Positions 35,021 through 44,174 of a DNA stretch of 64,000 bases are shown piece after piece. The DNA comes from DATFDN01 sp963756545 (lineage in GTDB: Bacteria > Pseudomonadota > Alphaproteobacteria > Acetobacterales > Acetobacteraceae). Made by a program: the position numbers and the translations under genes. The notes below the pieces were generated by a model. That model was not told the origin of the DNA, ran no database searches, and was given only the letters and a program-made list of their open reading frames with translations. Positions within the stretch are counted from its first letter, which is position 1. Every line of letters starts with the position of its first letter. The stretch lies in assembly GCA_963756545.1 (NCBI GenBank), contig CAVWNY010000008.1, positions 434,001 to 498,000 on the forward strand, read 5' to 3'.

Positions 35021-36285
35021 GACGCCTGCCCCTGCCACCACTTCTCCACCGCCGCCTCCATCGCGTGCGCGGGCCGCTCGTGCGTGACCGCCTCCAGCGC
35101 CTCGTCGAGGAACGCGCGCACCAGAATCGCCCTCGCCTCCGGCTCCGGGACGCCGCGGCTGCGGAGATAGAACATCTGCTCCGGATCCAAGCTCGCCCAC
35201 CGTCGCGCCGTGGCTGCATTTCACGTCGTCGGCGAAAATTTCCAGCTCCGGCTTGGTGTCGATCTCGGCATCGGGCGAGAGCAGCAGCGCCTGGCTCATC
35301 TGGTAGCCGTCGGTCTTCTGCGCCGCGCGGGCCACCTCGATGCGGCCCTGGAAGACCCCGCGCGAGCGGCCCGTGAGCACGTTCTTGACCGTCTGGCGCG
35401 AGGCGCAGCGCGGCGCCTCGTGGCGGATGACGGTCGTGATGTCGGCGTGCTGCGTCCCGGCCAAAAGCTGGCGCCGCTCCGACATGCACGGTGGCGTCGG
35501 GGCCGCTCAGGCGGACATGGATTTCCGACCGCGCCAGCCGCGCGCCCAGGCTGAGCACGAAGCTGTCGAACCGCGCGCCCTCGCCGATCTCGGCGAAACT
35601 GGTGCTGGAAATGGAACGCCGCGGGGGATTCGTCCTGCAAACGGACGACCGAAAGCCGCGCGTCGCGCTCCAGGCGCAGCTCGAAGACGGCGTTGTTCAG
35701 ATAGGTGCCCTCGCCTTGCACGGTCTCGATCAAGCTCAGCCGGGCCCCGCGCCCCAGGCGGATGGCGTGGCGCGGGTGAAACCCCGTGGCGTGGCCCGGC
35801 GCGGGTGTGGCGAGGCCGGCGAGCTGGATCGCGCCCGCGTCGATGCCTTCGGCCACGTCGAGCACCATCCCATCCTCGGCCAGCATCGTGTTCAGCGCGA
35901 CCATCGGCTGGTCCTCGCCGTGCGCCAGCCAGCCGAACTCCGGCCGTTCGGCCAACGTCGTGACGGAGAACCCGCCTTCCGGCGGATCGGAAAGGTCGGC
36001 CCGATAGCGGCCGTCGATGAACACGAGGCGCGCCGGCGCGAGCCGGGCGACCGCTTCGAGCCTCTGGCCGTCCGCCACCGGCGACAGCGGCTCGTGGAAC
36101 GCGGCCTCGGTCAGCGGGCGCAGATTGGTGTATTTCCACGCCTCGTCACGCCGGCCCGGCAGGCCGAGACGCCGGAACGCCTCGGCCGCCCTCGCGCGCG
36201 CGACAGGATCGCCGGGCAGGCGGTCCTTCAGCCCTTCGTAGTGGGCGAGAAATCCCGCCGCGCCGACTGGATCGACTGCGCTCAT
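35017..36285 (-). CDS. sufD: SUF scaffold subunit SufD, frame broken by three single-base insertions
   Basis: SufD joins SufB and SufC in the scaffold complex. The first two thirds are intact from the ATG at 36285 (YTNLRPLTEAAFHEP, VALNTMLAEDGMVLDVAEG). Later conserved parts (LGARLARSEIHVRL, QHADITTVIRHEAPRC, RGVFQGRIEVARAAQKTDGY, FADDVKCSHGATVGEL) are spread over other frames with breaks near 35607, 35479 and 35187. Removing three bases gives 421 residues and an end that overlaps sufS as ATGA. The 126-bp gap to sufC holds a palindromic repeat, unusual inside a tight operon. Confidence 0.85.
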
Positions 36286-36291
36286 GCGGCG

Positions 36292-36388
36292 ACCCCTCCC
36301 CCCGGCCCCCTCCCGCAAGGGGAGGGGGAGTAAAAGGTACCGTGCCCCTTGCTCCTCCCCTCCTCCCCTTGCGGGAGGGGGCGGGCCA
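36292..36388. repeat. C-rich palindromic element inside the suf operon
   Basis: Two arms, 36292-36330 and about 36352-36387, are near-complementary: CCCTCCCGCAAGGGGAGGGG on the left and its inverted counterpart CCCCTTGCGGGAGGG on the right. The same element occurs at 59472-59565. The position between sufC and sufD means it is transcribed and could fold into a strong hairpin that attenuates the downstream genes; this is inference. Confidence 0.85.
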
Positions 36389-36409
36389 CGGAGGATCGGA
36401 GCGTCGGCA

Positions 36410-37156
36410 TCATGCCGCCGCCGCCAGCCCGGCGTAGCCGCTCGCCTCCAGTTCGCGCGCCAGTTCCGGCCCGCCGGAGCGCACGATCCGGCCGCCGGCC
36501 AGCACATGCACGCGGTTCGGCACCAGATGATCCAGCAGCCGCTGGTGGTGGGTGATGACGAGCGCGGAGAAGTCCGGCCCGCGCAGCGCGTTCACGCCGT
36601 CGGCGACGATCTTCAGCGCGTCGATGTCGAGCCCGCTGTCGGTCTCGTCGAGGATGGCGAGGCGAGGCCGCAGGATCGCCATCTGCAACACCTCGTTGCG
36701 CTTCTTCTCGCCGCCCGAAAATCCGACGTTCACGTTGCGCTTCAGCATGTCGTCGGGCATGTGCAGCCGCTTGGCCTCGGCGCGCGCGAGCTTCAGGAAC
36801 TGCACGGCGTCCAGCTCCGCCTCCCCGCGCGCGCGGCGCAGGGCATTCAGCGCGGTGCGCAGGAAATTGGCGTTGCCCACGCCCGGCAATTCGACCGGCG
36901 CCTGGAACGCCAGGAACACGCCGGCCGCAGCCCGCGCCTCCGGCTCCATCGCCAGCAGATCCTCGCCGTCAAACGTCACGCCGCCGGCCGTGACCTCGTA
37001 ATCCTCGCGCCCCGCCAGCACGTAGCCGAGCGTCGATTTGCCCGACCCGTTCGGCCCCATGATCGCATGCACCTCTCCCGAGGGCACCGCGAGGTCGATG
37101 CCGTGCAGGATGGGCGTGCCGGCGATCGCAGCCGAGAGGTTCCTGATCTCCAGCAT
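36410..37156 (-). CDS. sufC: SUF ATPase SufC
   Basis: SufC is the ABC-type ATPase of the SufBCD scaffold. In 248 residues it shows Walker A GPNGSGKSTL near residue 34, the FLAFQAPVELPGV Q-loop, the signature FSGGEKKRNEVLQ and Walker B LAILDETDSGLD. It follows sufB by 5 bp. Compared with most SufC operons, the gap to sufD is enlarged by a repeat element. Confidence 0.96.
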   Translation of the reverse strand: MLEIRNLSAAIAGTPILHGIDLAVPSGEVHAIMGPNGSGKSTLGYVLAGREDYEVTAGGVTFDGEDLLAMEPEARAAAGVFLAFQAPVELPGVGNANFLRTALNALRRARGEAELDAVQFLKLARAEAKRLHMPDDMLKRNVNVGFSGGEKKRNEVLQMAILRPRLAILDETDSGLDIDALKIVADGVNALRGPDFSALVITHHQRLLDHLVPNRVHVLAGGRIVRSGGPELARELEASGYAGLAAAA

Positions 37157-37161
37157 CGCCC

Positions 37162-38640
<1,479 letters not shown>

Positions 38641-38648
38641 CTGGCGTC

Positions 38649-39104
38649 CTATTCGACGGCGGGAAGGGAGGCGCGGGCAGGCACGCGGTAGGGTCGCGGC
38701 AGGGCCGCGCCGCGCATGTCGGCCAGGGTGATGGCGGAGAGCGCCTGCTGGATCGCCTCGTTCACGGGATCCCAGCGGCCGCGCACGGGGCAGATGCGCT
38801 CGGCCTCGCAATTGCCGGCGCCGCCGTCGACGCAGGCGGTGAGCGCGATCGGCCCGTCGATGGCGGCGATCACGTCGGCGATCGGGATGGCGGCGAGCGG
38901 GCGCATCAGGCGATACCCGCCGCGCGCCCCACGCTGCGAGGCGACCAGGCCGCTGCCGGCCAGCGCCTTCAGCACCTTGGCGACGGTGGGCTCCGGGACG
39001 CCCGTCGCGGCGGCGATGCCAGGCGAGGTCTGGACCCCGTCGCCGCCGGACAAGCGGACGAGCACAACCACGGCGTAGTCGGTCAGCTTCGACAGCCTCA
39101 ACAC
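38649..39104 (-). CDS. Rrf2-family regulator of the suf operon
   Basis: A 151-residue winged-helix regulator of the Rrf2/IscR family, of the type annotated as SUF system regulator. It opens RLSKLTDYAVVVLVRL, has the recognition helix region PEPTVAKVLKALAGSGLV with RGARGGYRL, and three cysteines near residues 90-105 (ACVDGGAGNCEAERICP) that may bind an Fe-S cluster and sense cellular Fe-S status. Start is GTG at 39104. It is first in the suf operon and probably autoregulates. Confidence 0.9.
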   Translation of the reverse strand: MLRLSKLTDYAVVVLVRLSGGDGVQTSPGIAAATGVPEPTVAKVLKALAGSGLVASQRGARGGYRLMRPLAAIPIADVIAAIDGPIALTACVDGGAGNCEAERICPVRGRWDPVNEAIQQALSAITLADMRGAALPRPYRVPARASLPAVE

Positions 39105-39128
39105 GGTGCGGCTCCAGGCGGATTAATC

Positions 39129-39143
39129 GGACCCAACAGGTCC
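39129..39143. promoter_or_regulatory. Candidate operator of the suf promoter
   Basis: A perfect dyad GGACC-CAACA-GGTCC lies 25 bp upstream of the regulator start, where the suf promoter should be. It is a plausible binding site for the Rrf2 regulator encoded next to it. Identification is by symmetry and position only. Confidence 0.45.
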
Positions 39144-39236
39144 TGATTGACGGCAGATGGAGAAGCCGCCGCTCTCCGTCAAGGGGCTGCGGCGGCCATC
39201 TGCTGTCCCACGCTGGTCTGCTCGTGGCTTCCTCGT

Positions 39237-39267
39237 CTCCCTCTCCCGCAACGCGGAAGAGGGGGAG
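39237..39267. repeat. C-rich imperfect hairpin
   Basis: CTCCCTCTCCCGC faces GCGGAAGAGGGGGAG across a short loop. The sequence resembles one arm of the palindromic elements at 36292 and 59472. It lies in the 214-bp gap between the suf regulator and the end of the yccF-like gene, where it may also act as a terminator for the latter's upstream neighbour. Confidence 0.5.
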
Positions 39268-39318
39268 CCTTATTTCGGGGCGAGGGTTGCAGGCATTAAC
39301 TGACGCCCGGCCGGGCGC

Positions 39319-39753
39319 TCACAGCCGGTACGGTGCCCCGGTCACCTCGTCCTCCGGCACGATCGCCATGCCGATCGGCCACAGCGCCAGCGCGGCAAGC
39401 TTGAGATGCGCCCAGGCGAACGGGATGCCGATGATCGTCACCGCCAGCGCGACGGCGGTAATCAGGTGGCCGAGTGCCAGCCACCACCCGGCGAAAACCA
39501 GCCAGATCAGGTTGCCGACCACGCCGAGCGCGCCAGTGCCCATATCCCCATACCCGGTCAGGGTGTCGCGGCGCACCGCGCGGTGGCCGAAGGGCAGCAG
39601 CGCGTAGAAGGCGATGTTGAAGGCCGCCCGCGCCCAGGGAATGCCGACGATGGTGATCACCATGATCAGCGCCGCGAGCAGCCACGCGGCGGCCATCCAG
39701 ATGCCGCCGAAGATGATCCACAGGACGTTCAACAAAAGCCGCAGCAGGGACAT
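39319..39753 (-). CDS. YccF-family inner-membrane protein
   Basis: A 144-residue membrane protein with the two-fold YccF domain pattern: LNVLWIIFGGIWMAAAWLL and ITIVGIPWARAAFNIA in the first half, LIWLVFAGWWLALGHL and VTIIGIPFAWAHLKLA in the second. Function is unknown. GGAG precedes the ATG. It follows pspC by 22 bp, so it probably belongs to the psp transcript. Confidence 0.85.
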   Translation of the reverse strand: MSLLRLLLNVLWIIFGGIWMAAAWLLAALIMVITIVGIPWARAAFNIAFYALLPFGHRAVRRDTLTGYGDMGTGALGVVGNLIWLVFAGWWLALGHLITAVALAVTIIGIPFAWAHLKLAALALWPIGMAIVPEDEVTGAPYRL

Positions 39754-39775
39754 CGCGCTTGTCTCCTTTCAGACC

Positions 39776-40240
39776 TCAGGCGCCGAGGTCGCGAAAGCCG
39801 CGCCGCAGATCAAACTCGTCCGAGGTGACCAGGGTTTCCATCCGGCCGAGCCGCTTGTCGAGGGCGCGAAACCGGCCGCGCAGCCCATGCAGGACCTCGC
39901 CCGGCTCCGTGCGCACGCGGCGCCAGAACGCCTCCTCGTTGGCGGAGGCGAAGAGCGTCGGCGGCTTGCGTTTCAGCACGATGGCCAAGACCGCGTAGGC
40001 GACCAGCACGGGGAGGAAGAAGAACACCAGGCACAGCACGGCGGCGAGCCGCACCAGCACCGGTTCGGTGCCGATGTAGTCGGCGATCCCGGCGCACACC
40101 CCTGCGATCCAGCCGCGCTCGGTGTCGCGATAGACCCGGTCGTGTTCGCGGCCGCCTGCCATGGGCCACGCAATCCCCGCTTCGCGCCGGGCCTGGCGGC
40201 GGGCGCGGCGGTCCCAGCCAAACGGGTCGCGAAAGCTCAT
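39776..40240 (-). CDS. pspC: Phage-shock protein PspC
   Basis: PspC is an inner-membrane toxin-like sensor that, with PspB, relays envelope stress to PspA. The 154-residue product has a basic N-terminus, the PspC domain with RDTERGWIAGVCAGIADYIG and LVRLAAVLCLVFFFLPVLVAYAV, then a cytosolic helical tail. It overlaps pspB by 4 bp. Confidence 0.92.
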   Translation of the reverse strand: MSFRDPFGWDRRARRQARREAGIAWPMAGGREHDRVYRDTERGWIAGVCAGIADYIGTEPVLVRLAAVLCLVFFFLPVLVAYAVLAIVLKRKPPTLFASANEEAFWRRVRTEPGEVLHGLRGRFRALDKRLGRMETLVTSDEFDLRRGFRDLGA

Positions 40241-40512
40241 TGGCGGGTCTCCGTGCCAGGGTTCGTCCAGGGATCGACCCTGGCCTGCGCGCGACCGCGC
40301 CAGCCCGGCGCCTCCCCGTCGAGAATGCTCTCAAGGCTTTCCACGCGGTGCTCCATCCGCTGCGCCAGCTCCCACAGGTCGGCCAGCACGCGCTCCTGCT
40401 CGCGCGACATCATCCGCGCCGTACGCCAGCGCGTGGCGTAGTGGGCGACGATCCAAATCGGCGCCACCACGACGAGGAAAAGGACGGCGACCAGCCCGGC
40501 GGGGACGCTCAT
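40237..40512 (-). CDS. pspB: Phage-shock protein PspB
   Basis: A 91-residue protein with one N-terminal transmembrane helix (LVAVLFLVVVAPIWIVAHY) and an amphipathic leucine-zipper-like helix (LADLWELAQRMEHRVESLE), the standard PspB plan. It lies 1 bp after pspA and overlaps pspC. Confidence 0.9.
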   Translation of the reverse strand: MSVPAGLVAVLFLVVVAPIWIVAHYATRWRTARMMSREQERVLADLWELAQRMEHRVESLESILDGEAPGWRGRAQARVDPWTNPGTETRQ

Positions 40513-40513
40513 C

Positions 40514-41212
40514 TCACACCTTCGCCGGCTGGGGTGGGGGCGCCACGGGAATGCGGTTGCCGAGCCGCGTCTTCAGCTTCGCCAATTCCTCCTGCACGCC
40601 GGCCTCGGCCTCCATCTCGGCGAAATCCTGTTCCAGCGGCTTGCCGCGCCCGATGTCGAACGCCTCCACCTTGCCCTCGGCCTCGTCCAGCGCGCGTTCC
40701 ACCTGCTCGAAGCGTGCAAAGGCGTCGGTGATGCGCTCGTCGTACAGCTTGCCGCGCACCTTCAGGCGGCTTGCCGCGCTCCGGTGGCGCGCGACAATCG
40801 ACCGTTGGCGGGTCTTGGCGTCGTTCAGCTTCGTCTGCAGCTTGCCGATGTCCTCGTTCTGCCGGTTCAGCGCCTCGACCATCTGCGCCAACTGCTCCTC
40901 GGAGGAGGCCAAAGCCTGCGCCGCGCGCGCCTTGGCGGTCAACGCGCCGCGCGCGAGGTCGTCACGCCCGCGGGTGACGGCGAGCTCGGCCTTGCGCTCC
41001 CACTCCTCGGCCTCGCGGCGGAGGCCGGCGACCCGGCGCTCCAGCTCCTTGCGCTCGGCGATCCCGCGCACGGCGGCCGAACGGACCTCGACCAGCGTGT
41101 CCTCCATCTCCTGGATGATGAGGCGGATGATCTTCGCCGGGTCCTCGGCGCGCGCGAGGATGGAGTTGATGTTGGAATTCACGATGTCGGTGAGGCGCGA
41201 GAAGATGCCCAT
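40514..41212 (-). CDS. pspA: Phage-shock protein PspA
   Basis: PspA is an ESCRT-III-like coiled-coil protein that binds stressed inner membrane and inhibits PspF when free. The 232 residues begin with the amphipathic membrane helix (GIFSRLTDIVNSNINSILARA) and the conserved AEDPAKIIRLIIQEMEDTL, followed by long coiled coils. First gene of the psp operon, under the sigma-54 site described below. Confidence 0.96.
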   Translation of the reverse strand: MGIFSRLTDIVNSNINSILARAEDPAKIIRLIIQEMEDTLVEVRSAAVRGIAERKELERRVAGLRREAEEWERKAELAVTRGRDDLARGALTAKARAAQALASSEEQLAQMVEALNRQNEDIGKLQTKLNDAKTRQRSIVARHRSAASRLKVRGKLYDERITDAFARFEQVERALDEAEGKVEAFDIGRGKPLEQDFAEMEAEAGVQEELAKLKTRLGNRIPVAPPPQPAKV

Positions 41213-41248
41213 GGTCGTCGGTCCCTAATCCGTCTGGCCCGGATTGCC

Positions 41249-41263
41249 GCAAGACGCATGCCA
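41249..41263 (-). promoter_or_regulatory. Sigma-54 promoter of pspABC
   Basis: Read on the minus strand, TGGCATG-CGTC-TTGC matches the -24/-12 consensus TGGCACG-N4-TTGC with one change. It lies 36 bp upstream of the pspA start, in the gap facing pspF, whose product is a sigma-54 activator. Confidence 0.85.
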
Positions 41264-41341
41264 AGGAGAAACCCGGCTAAATCCGCCTTTGTCGGCGGGG
41301 AATATGGTCACGATCGCCAATTATGGTAGAGGAACCGCCAC

Positions 41342-42328
41342 ATGATGGTGCTTCCCGCCGATCCTTCGCTGCCTACCCCGCTGGGGGAAAGCCCGATCTT
41401 CCAGGCCATGCTCGCCCACGCCTCCCGCTTGGCCCCGCTCGACCGGCCGGTTCTGGTCGTGGGCGAGCGCGGTACCGGCAAGGAACTCGTGGCGAGCCGG
41501 CTCGCCTATCTGTCGCCGCGCTGGGACCGCCCGTTCGTCAAGCTCAACTGCGCCGCGCTGCCGGAGGGCCTGCTCGATTCCGAGCTGTTCGGCCACGAGG
41601 CGGGCGCCTTCACCGGCGCCGCCCGGCGTCGCCCGGGGCGGTTCGAACTGGCCGACACCGGGACGTTGTTCCTTGACGAGATCGCCACGGCCTCGATGAA
41701 CGTGCAGGAAAAACTGCTGCGCGCGATCGAGTACGGCACGTTCGAGCGGATCGGCGGCAACGAGACGCTCGGCGTCGATGTGCGCGTCATCGCCGCGACC
41801 AACGCCGACCTGCCGATGCTCGCCGCCGCCGGACGCTTCCGCGCCGACCTGCTCGACCGGCTCGCCTTCGACGTGATCGCGCTGCCGCCGCTGCGCGACC
41901 GTCCCGAGGACATCAAGCTGCTCGCGGAGCATTTCGCCACGCGCATGACGGCGGAGCTGCGGCGCGAATACTTCGCCGGGTTCACGCCCGCCGCCATGGA
42001 CCGGCTCCGCGCGCACGACTGGCCGGGCAACGTGCGCGAGCTACGCAACGTGGTCGAACGCAGCGTCTGCCGGGCGTACGACCCCGATCAGCCGCTCGAC
42101 ACCGTGGTCATCAACCCGTTCCCTCGCACGGCGGCCGAGCAAAATCGCGCGCCCGCCGAGGCCGAAGCCGCGCCGGCCGACTTCGCCGGCCAGGTGCGCC
42201 GCTTCGAGCGCGCGTTGCTCGAGCGCGCACTGGAGGAGTCGCGCCACAACCAGCGGCGCGCCGCCGAGCGCCTGGGCCTGAGCTATGATCAGCTCCGGCG
42301 CTGCCTGAGGTCGCACGCGCTCCGCTGA
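41342..42328 (+). CDS. pspF: Sigma-54 activator PspF
   Basis: An enhancer-binding AAA+ protein of 328 residues without a receiver domain, as in PspF. Walker A is GERGTGKELVA near residue 38, the sigma-54 contact loop is GAFTGA near residue 83, Walker B is GTLFLDEIAT, and the C-terminus carries a Fis-type helix-turn-helix (NQRRAAERLGLSYDQLRRCL). Divergent from pspA, which it presumably activates; its end converges on ugd. Confidence 0.94.
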   Translation: MMVLPADPSLPTPLGESPIFQAMLAHASRLAPLDRPVLVVGERGTGKELVASRLAYLSPRWDRPFVKLNCAALPEGLLDSELFGHEAGAFTGAARRRPGRFELADTGTLFLDEIATASMNVQEKLLRAIEYGTFERIGGNETLGVDVRVIAATNADLPMLAAAGRFRADLLDRLAFDVIALPPLRDRPEDIKLLAEHFATRMTAELRREYFAGFTPAAMDRLRAHDWPGNVRELRNVVERSVCRAYDPDQPLDTVVINPFPRTAAEQNRAPAEAEAAPADFAGQVRRFERALLERALEESRHNQRRAAERLGLSYDQLRRCLRSHALR

Positions 42329-42334
42329 TGCCGG

Positions 42335-43648
42335 TCAGTGTGCCGGCCGGCCGATGCACTGGTACTCGAAGCCCGCCGCGCGCATGGCGGCGGGATCGTA
42401 TACGTTGCGCAGATCGACCACGATCCGCCCGCGCATCGCATCGGCCAGCCGCTCGGGCGCGAGGGCGCGGAACTCGTTCCATTCCGTGACCACCAACAAG
42501 GCGTCGGCGCCGCGCGCCGCGTCGAGCGCGTCGCGGCAGTAGGCGATCGAGGGCGGCAGCACCGCGCGGGCCTGCGCCATGCCCTCCGGGTCGAAGGCGC
42601 GGATCTCGGCGCCATCCTCGGCCAGCCGCCACAGGATCGGGATCGACGGCGCATCGCGCATGTCGTCGGTCTCGGGCTTGAAGGTCAGGCCCAGCACGGC
42701 GATCGTCTTGCCGCGAACCGAGCCGCCGCAGCCGGCGATGACGCGGGTTGCCATGCCAGCCTTGCGGGCGTCGTTGACGGCGACCACGGCCTCGACCAGC
42801 CGCGCCGGGGCGCCGAACTCCTGCGCGATCCGCATCAGCGCCAGCGTGTCCTTGGGGAAACACGAGCCGCCGAAGCCGGGGCCGGCGTGCAGGAACTTGC
42901 GCCCGATCCGCCCATCCAGCCCGATGCCGCGGGCGACGTCATGGACGTCGGCGCCCACCTTCTCGCATAGGTCGGCGACCTCGTTGATGAAGGTGACCTT
43001 CATCGCCAGGAACGCGTTGGCGGCATACTTGGTGAGTTCCGCCGTCTCGATGCCGGTGAAGACAATCGGCGCCTCGATCAGGTAGAGCGGGCGATAGAGC
43101 CGGCGCAGCACCTCGCGCGCGCGCTCGCTTTCGGCGCCGATCACCACGCGGTCGGGGCGCATGAAGTCGGCGATGGCCGAGCCCTCGCGCAGGAACTCGG
43201 GGTTGGAGGCGACGTCGAACTCAAGATCTGGCCGCGCACCGCGCACGATCTGGGCGATCCGGCGGCCGGTCCCCACCGGGACGGTCGATTTCGTGACGAT
43301 GACGGCATAGCCGGCGAGGGCGCGCGCGACCTGCTCGGCGGCGGCGTACACATAGGTGAGGTCCGCATGCCCGTCGCCGCGCCGCGTTGGCGTGCCGACC
43401 GCGATGAAGACGGCCTCCGCCCCGGCCAGCGCGGCGGCGAGATCGTCGGTGAAGCCGAGGCGGCCGGCGCGCGCGTTGCCGGCGACGAGCTGGTCGAGCC
43501 CCGGCTCGTAGATCGGGATGCTGCCGGCGCGCAGCGCGGCGAGGCGGCCGGTGTCGGTCTCGACGATGGTAACGTCGGACCCGAACTCGGCGAAGCAGGC
43601 GCCCGAGACGAGGCCCACATAGCCGCCGCCGATCATCGCGATTCGCAC
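42335..43648 (-). CDS. ugd: UDP-glucose 6-dehydrogenase
   Basis: Oxidises UDP-glucose to UDP-glucuronate with two NAD+, feeding capsule or lipid polysaccharides. The product has the Rossmann motif MIGGGYVGLVSGACFAEFG at the start, VGTPTRRGDG, the catalytic cysteine in GPGFGGSCFPKDT near residue 255, and a C-terminal VVDLRNVYDP. I choose GTG at 43648 (VRIAMIGGGYVG), which has GGAG six bases upstream, giving 437 residues. Confidence 0.93.
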   Translation of the reverse strand: MRIAMIGGGYVGLVSGACFAEFGSDVTIVETDTGRLAALRAGSIPIYEPGLDQLVAGNARAGRLGFTDDLAAALAGAEAVFIAVGTPTRRGDGHADLTYVYAAAEQVARALAGYAVIVTKSTVPVGTGRRIAQIVRGARPDLEFDVASNPEFLREGSAIADFMRPDRVVIGAESERAREVLRRLYRPLYLIEAPIVFTGIETAELTKYAANAFLAMKVTFINEVADLCEKVGADVHDVARGIGLDGRIGRKFLHAGPGFGGSCFPKDTLALMRIAQEFGAPARLVEAVVAVNDARKAGMATRVIAGCGGSVRGKTIAVLGLTFKPETDDMRDAPSIPILWRLAEDGAEIRAFDPEGMAQARAVLPPSIAYCRDALDAARGADALLVVTEWNEFRALAPERLADAMRGRIVVDLRNVYDPAAMRAAGFEYQCIGRPAH

Positions 43649-43742
43649 TGGGAACTCCGTTGGTGAAATCGTTGCGGTGGCTTTGAGCACAGCCGGGCGG
43701 GCCGCGCCACCGGAAGCCGCCCGACGGGCATCTCGGGTTCAG

Positions 43743-44174
43743 TCATGCCGGCTCAGGCATGGGGCGCCGCCCGGCATGCTCGTCGATGGCGGCCTGCTCG
43801 CGGCCAAGGGCGGCGGTGCGGGCGGCGTCGGCGCGGCGCGTGGCCGCCGCCTCGGCCGCTTCGAGCGCGGCGCGGGCGGCGCCGAGGATCGCGCGGGCGC
43901 GCACCGTCTCGGTCTCCGCCCGGGCCCGCGCGCCGAGCGCCGCGTCCCGCTCCGGGCTGGTGCGCCGCAGCCAGCGGCCGAACGCCTCCACGGCGAGATC
44001 GCTCGCGTCCAGGCGGCTCGCGGCGGCCTGCTCGGCGGCGATCGCCCCCTCGATGCGCGCGACCGTTCCGGCGGCTTCGTCCTCGACGGCGAGCTGGGCT
44101 GCGAGTTCTCGCGTCGCCTCCTCCAGCGCCAGCCGCCGCAGGCGCAGCACGGTGGCGAGCGAGTCACGCGGCAT
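43743..44174 (-). CDS. fliJ: FliJ-like flagellar export chaperone
   Basis: A 143-residue, Ala/Glu/Arg-rich coiled-coil protein whose start overlaps the end of fliI by 11 bp. FliJ is the stalk-like partner of the FliI ATPase in flagellar export. Sequence identity of FliJ proteins is low, so the call rests on the coiled-coil pattern (LRLRRLALEEATRELAAQ), size and position. Confidence 0.75.
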   Translation of the reverse strand: MPRDSLATVLRLRRLALEEATRELAAQLAVEDEAAGTVARIEGAIAAEQAAASRLDASDLAVEAFGRWLRRTSPERDAALGARARAETETVRARAILGAARAALEAAEAAATRRADAARTAALGREQAAIDEHAGRRPMPEPA

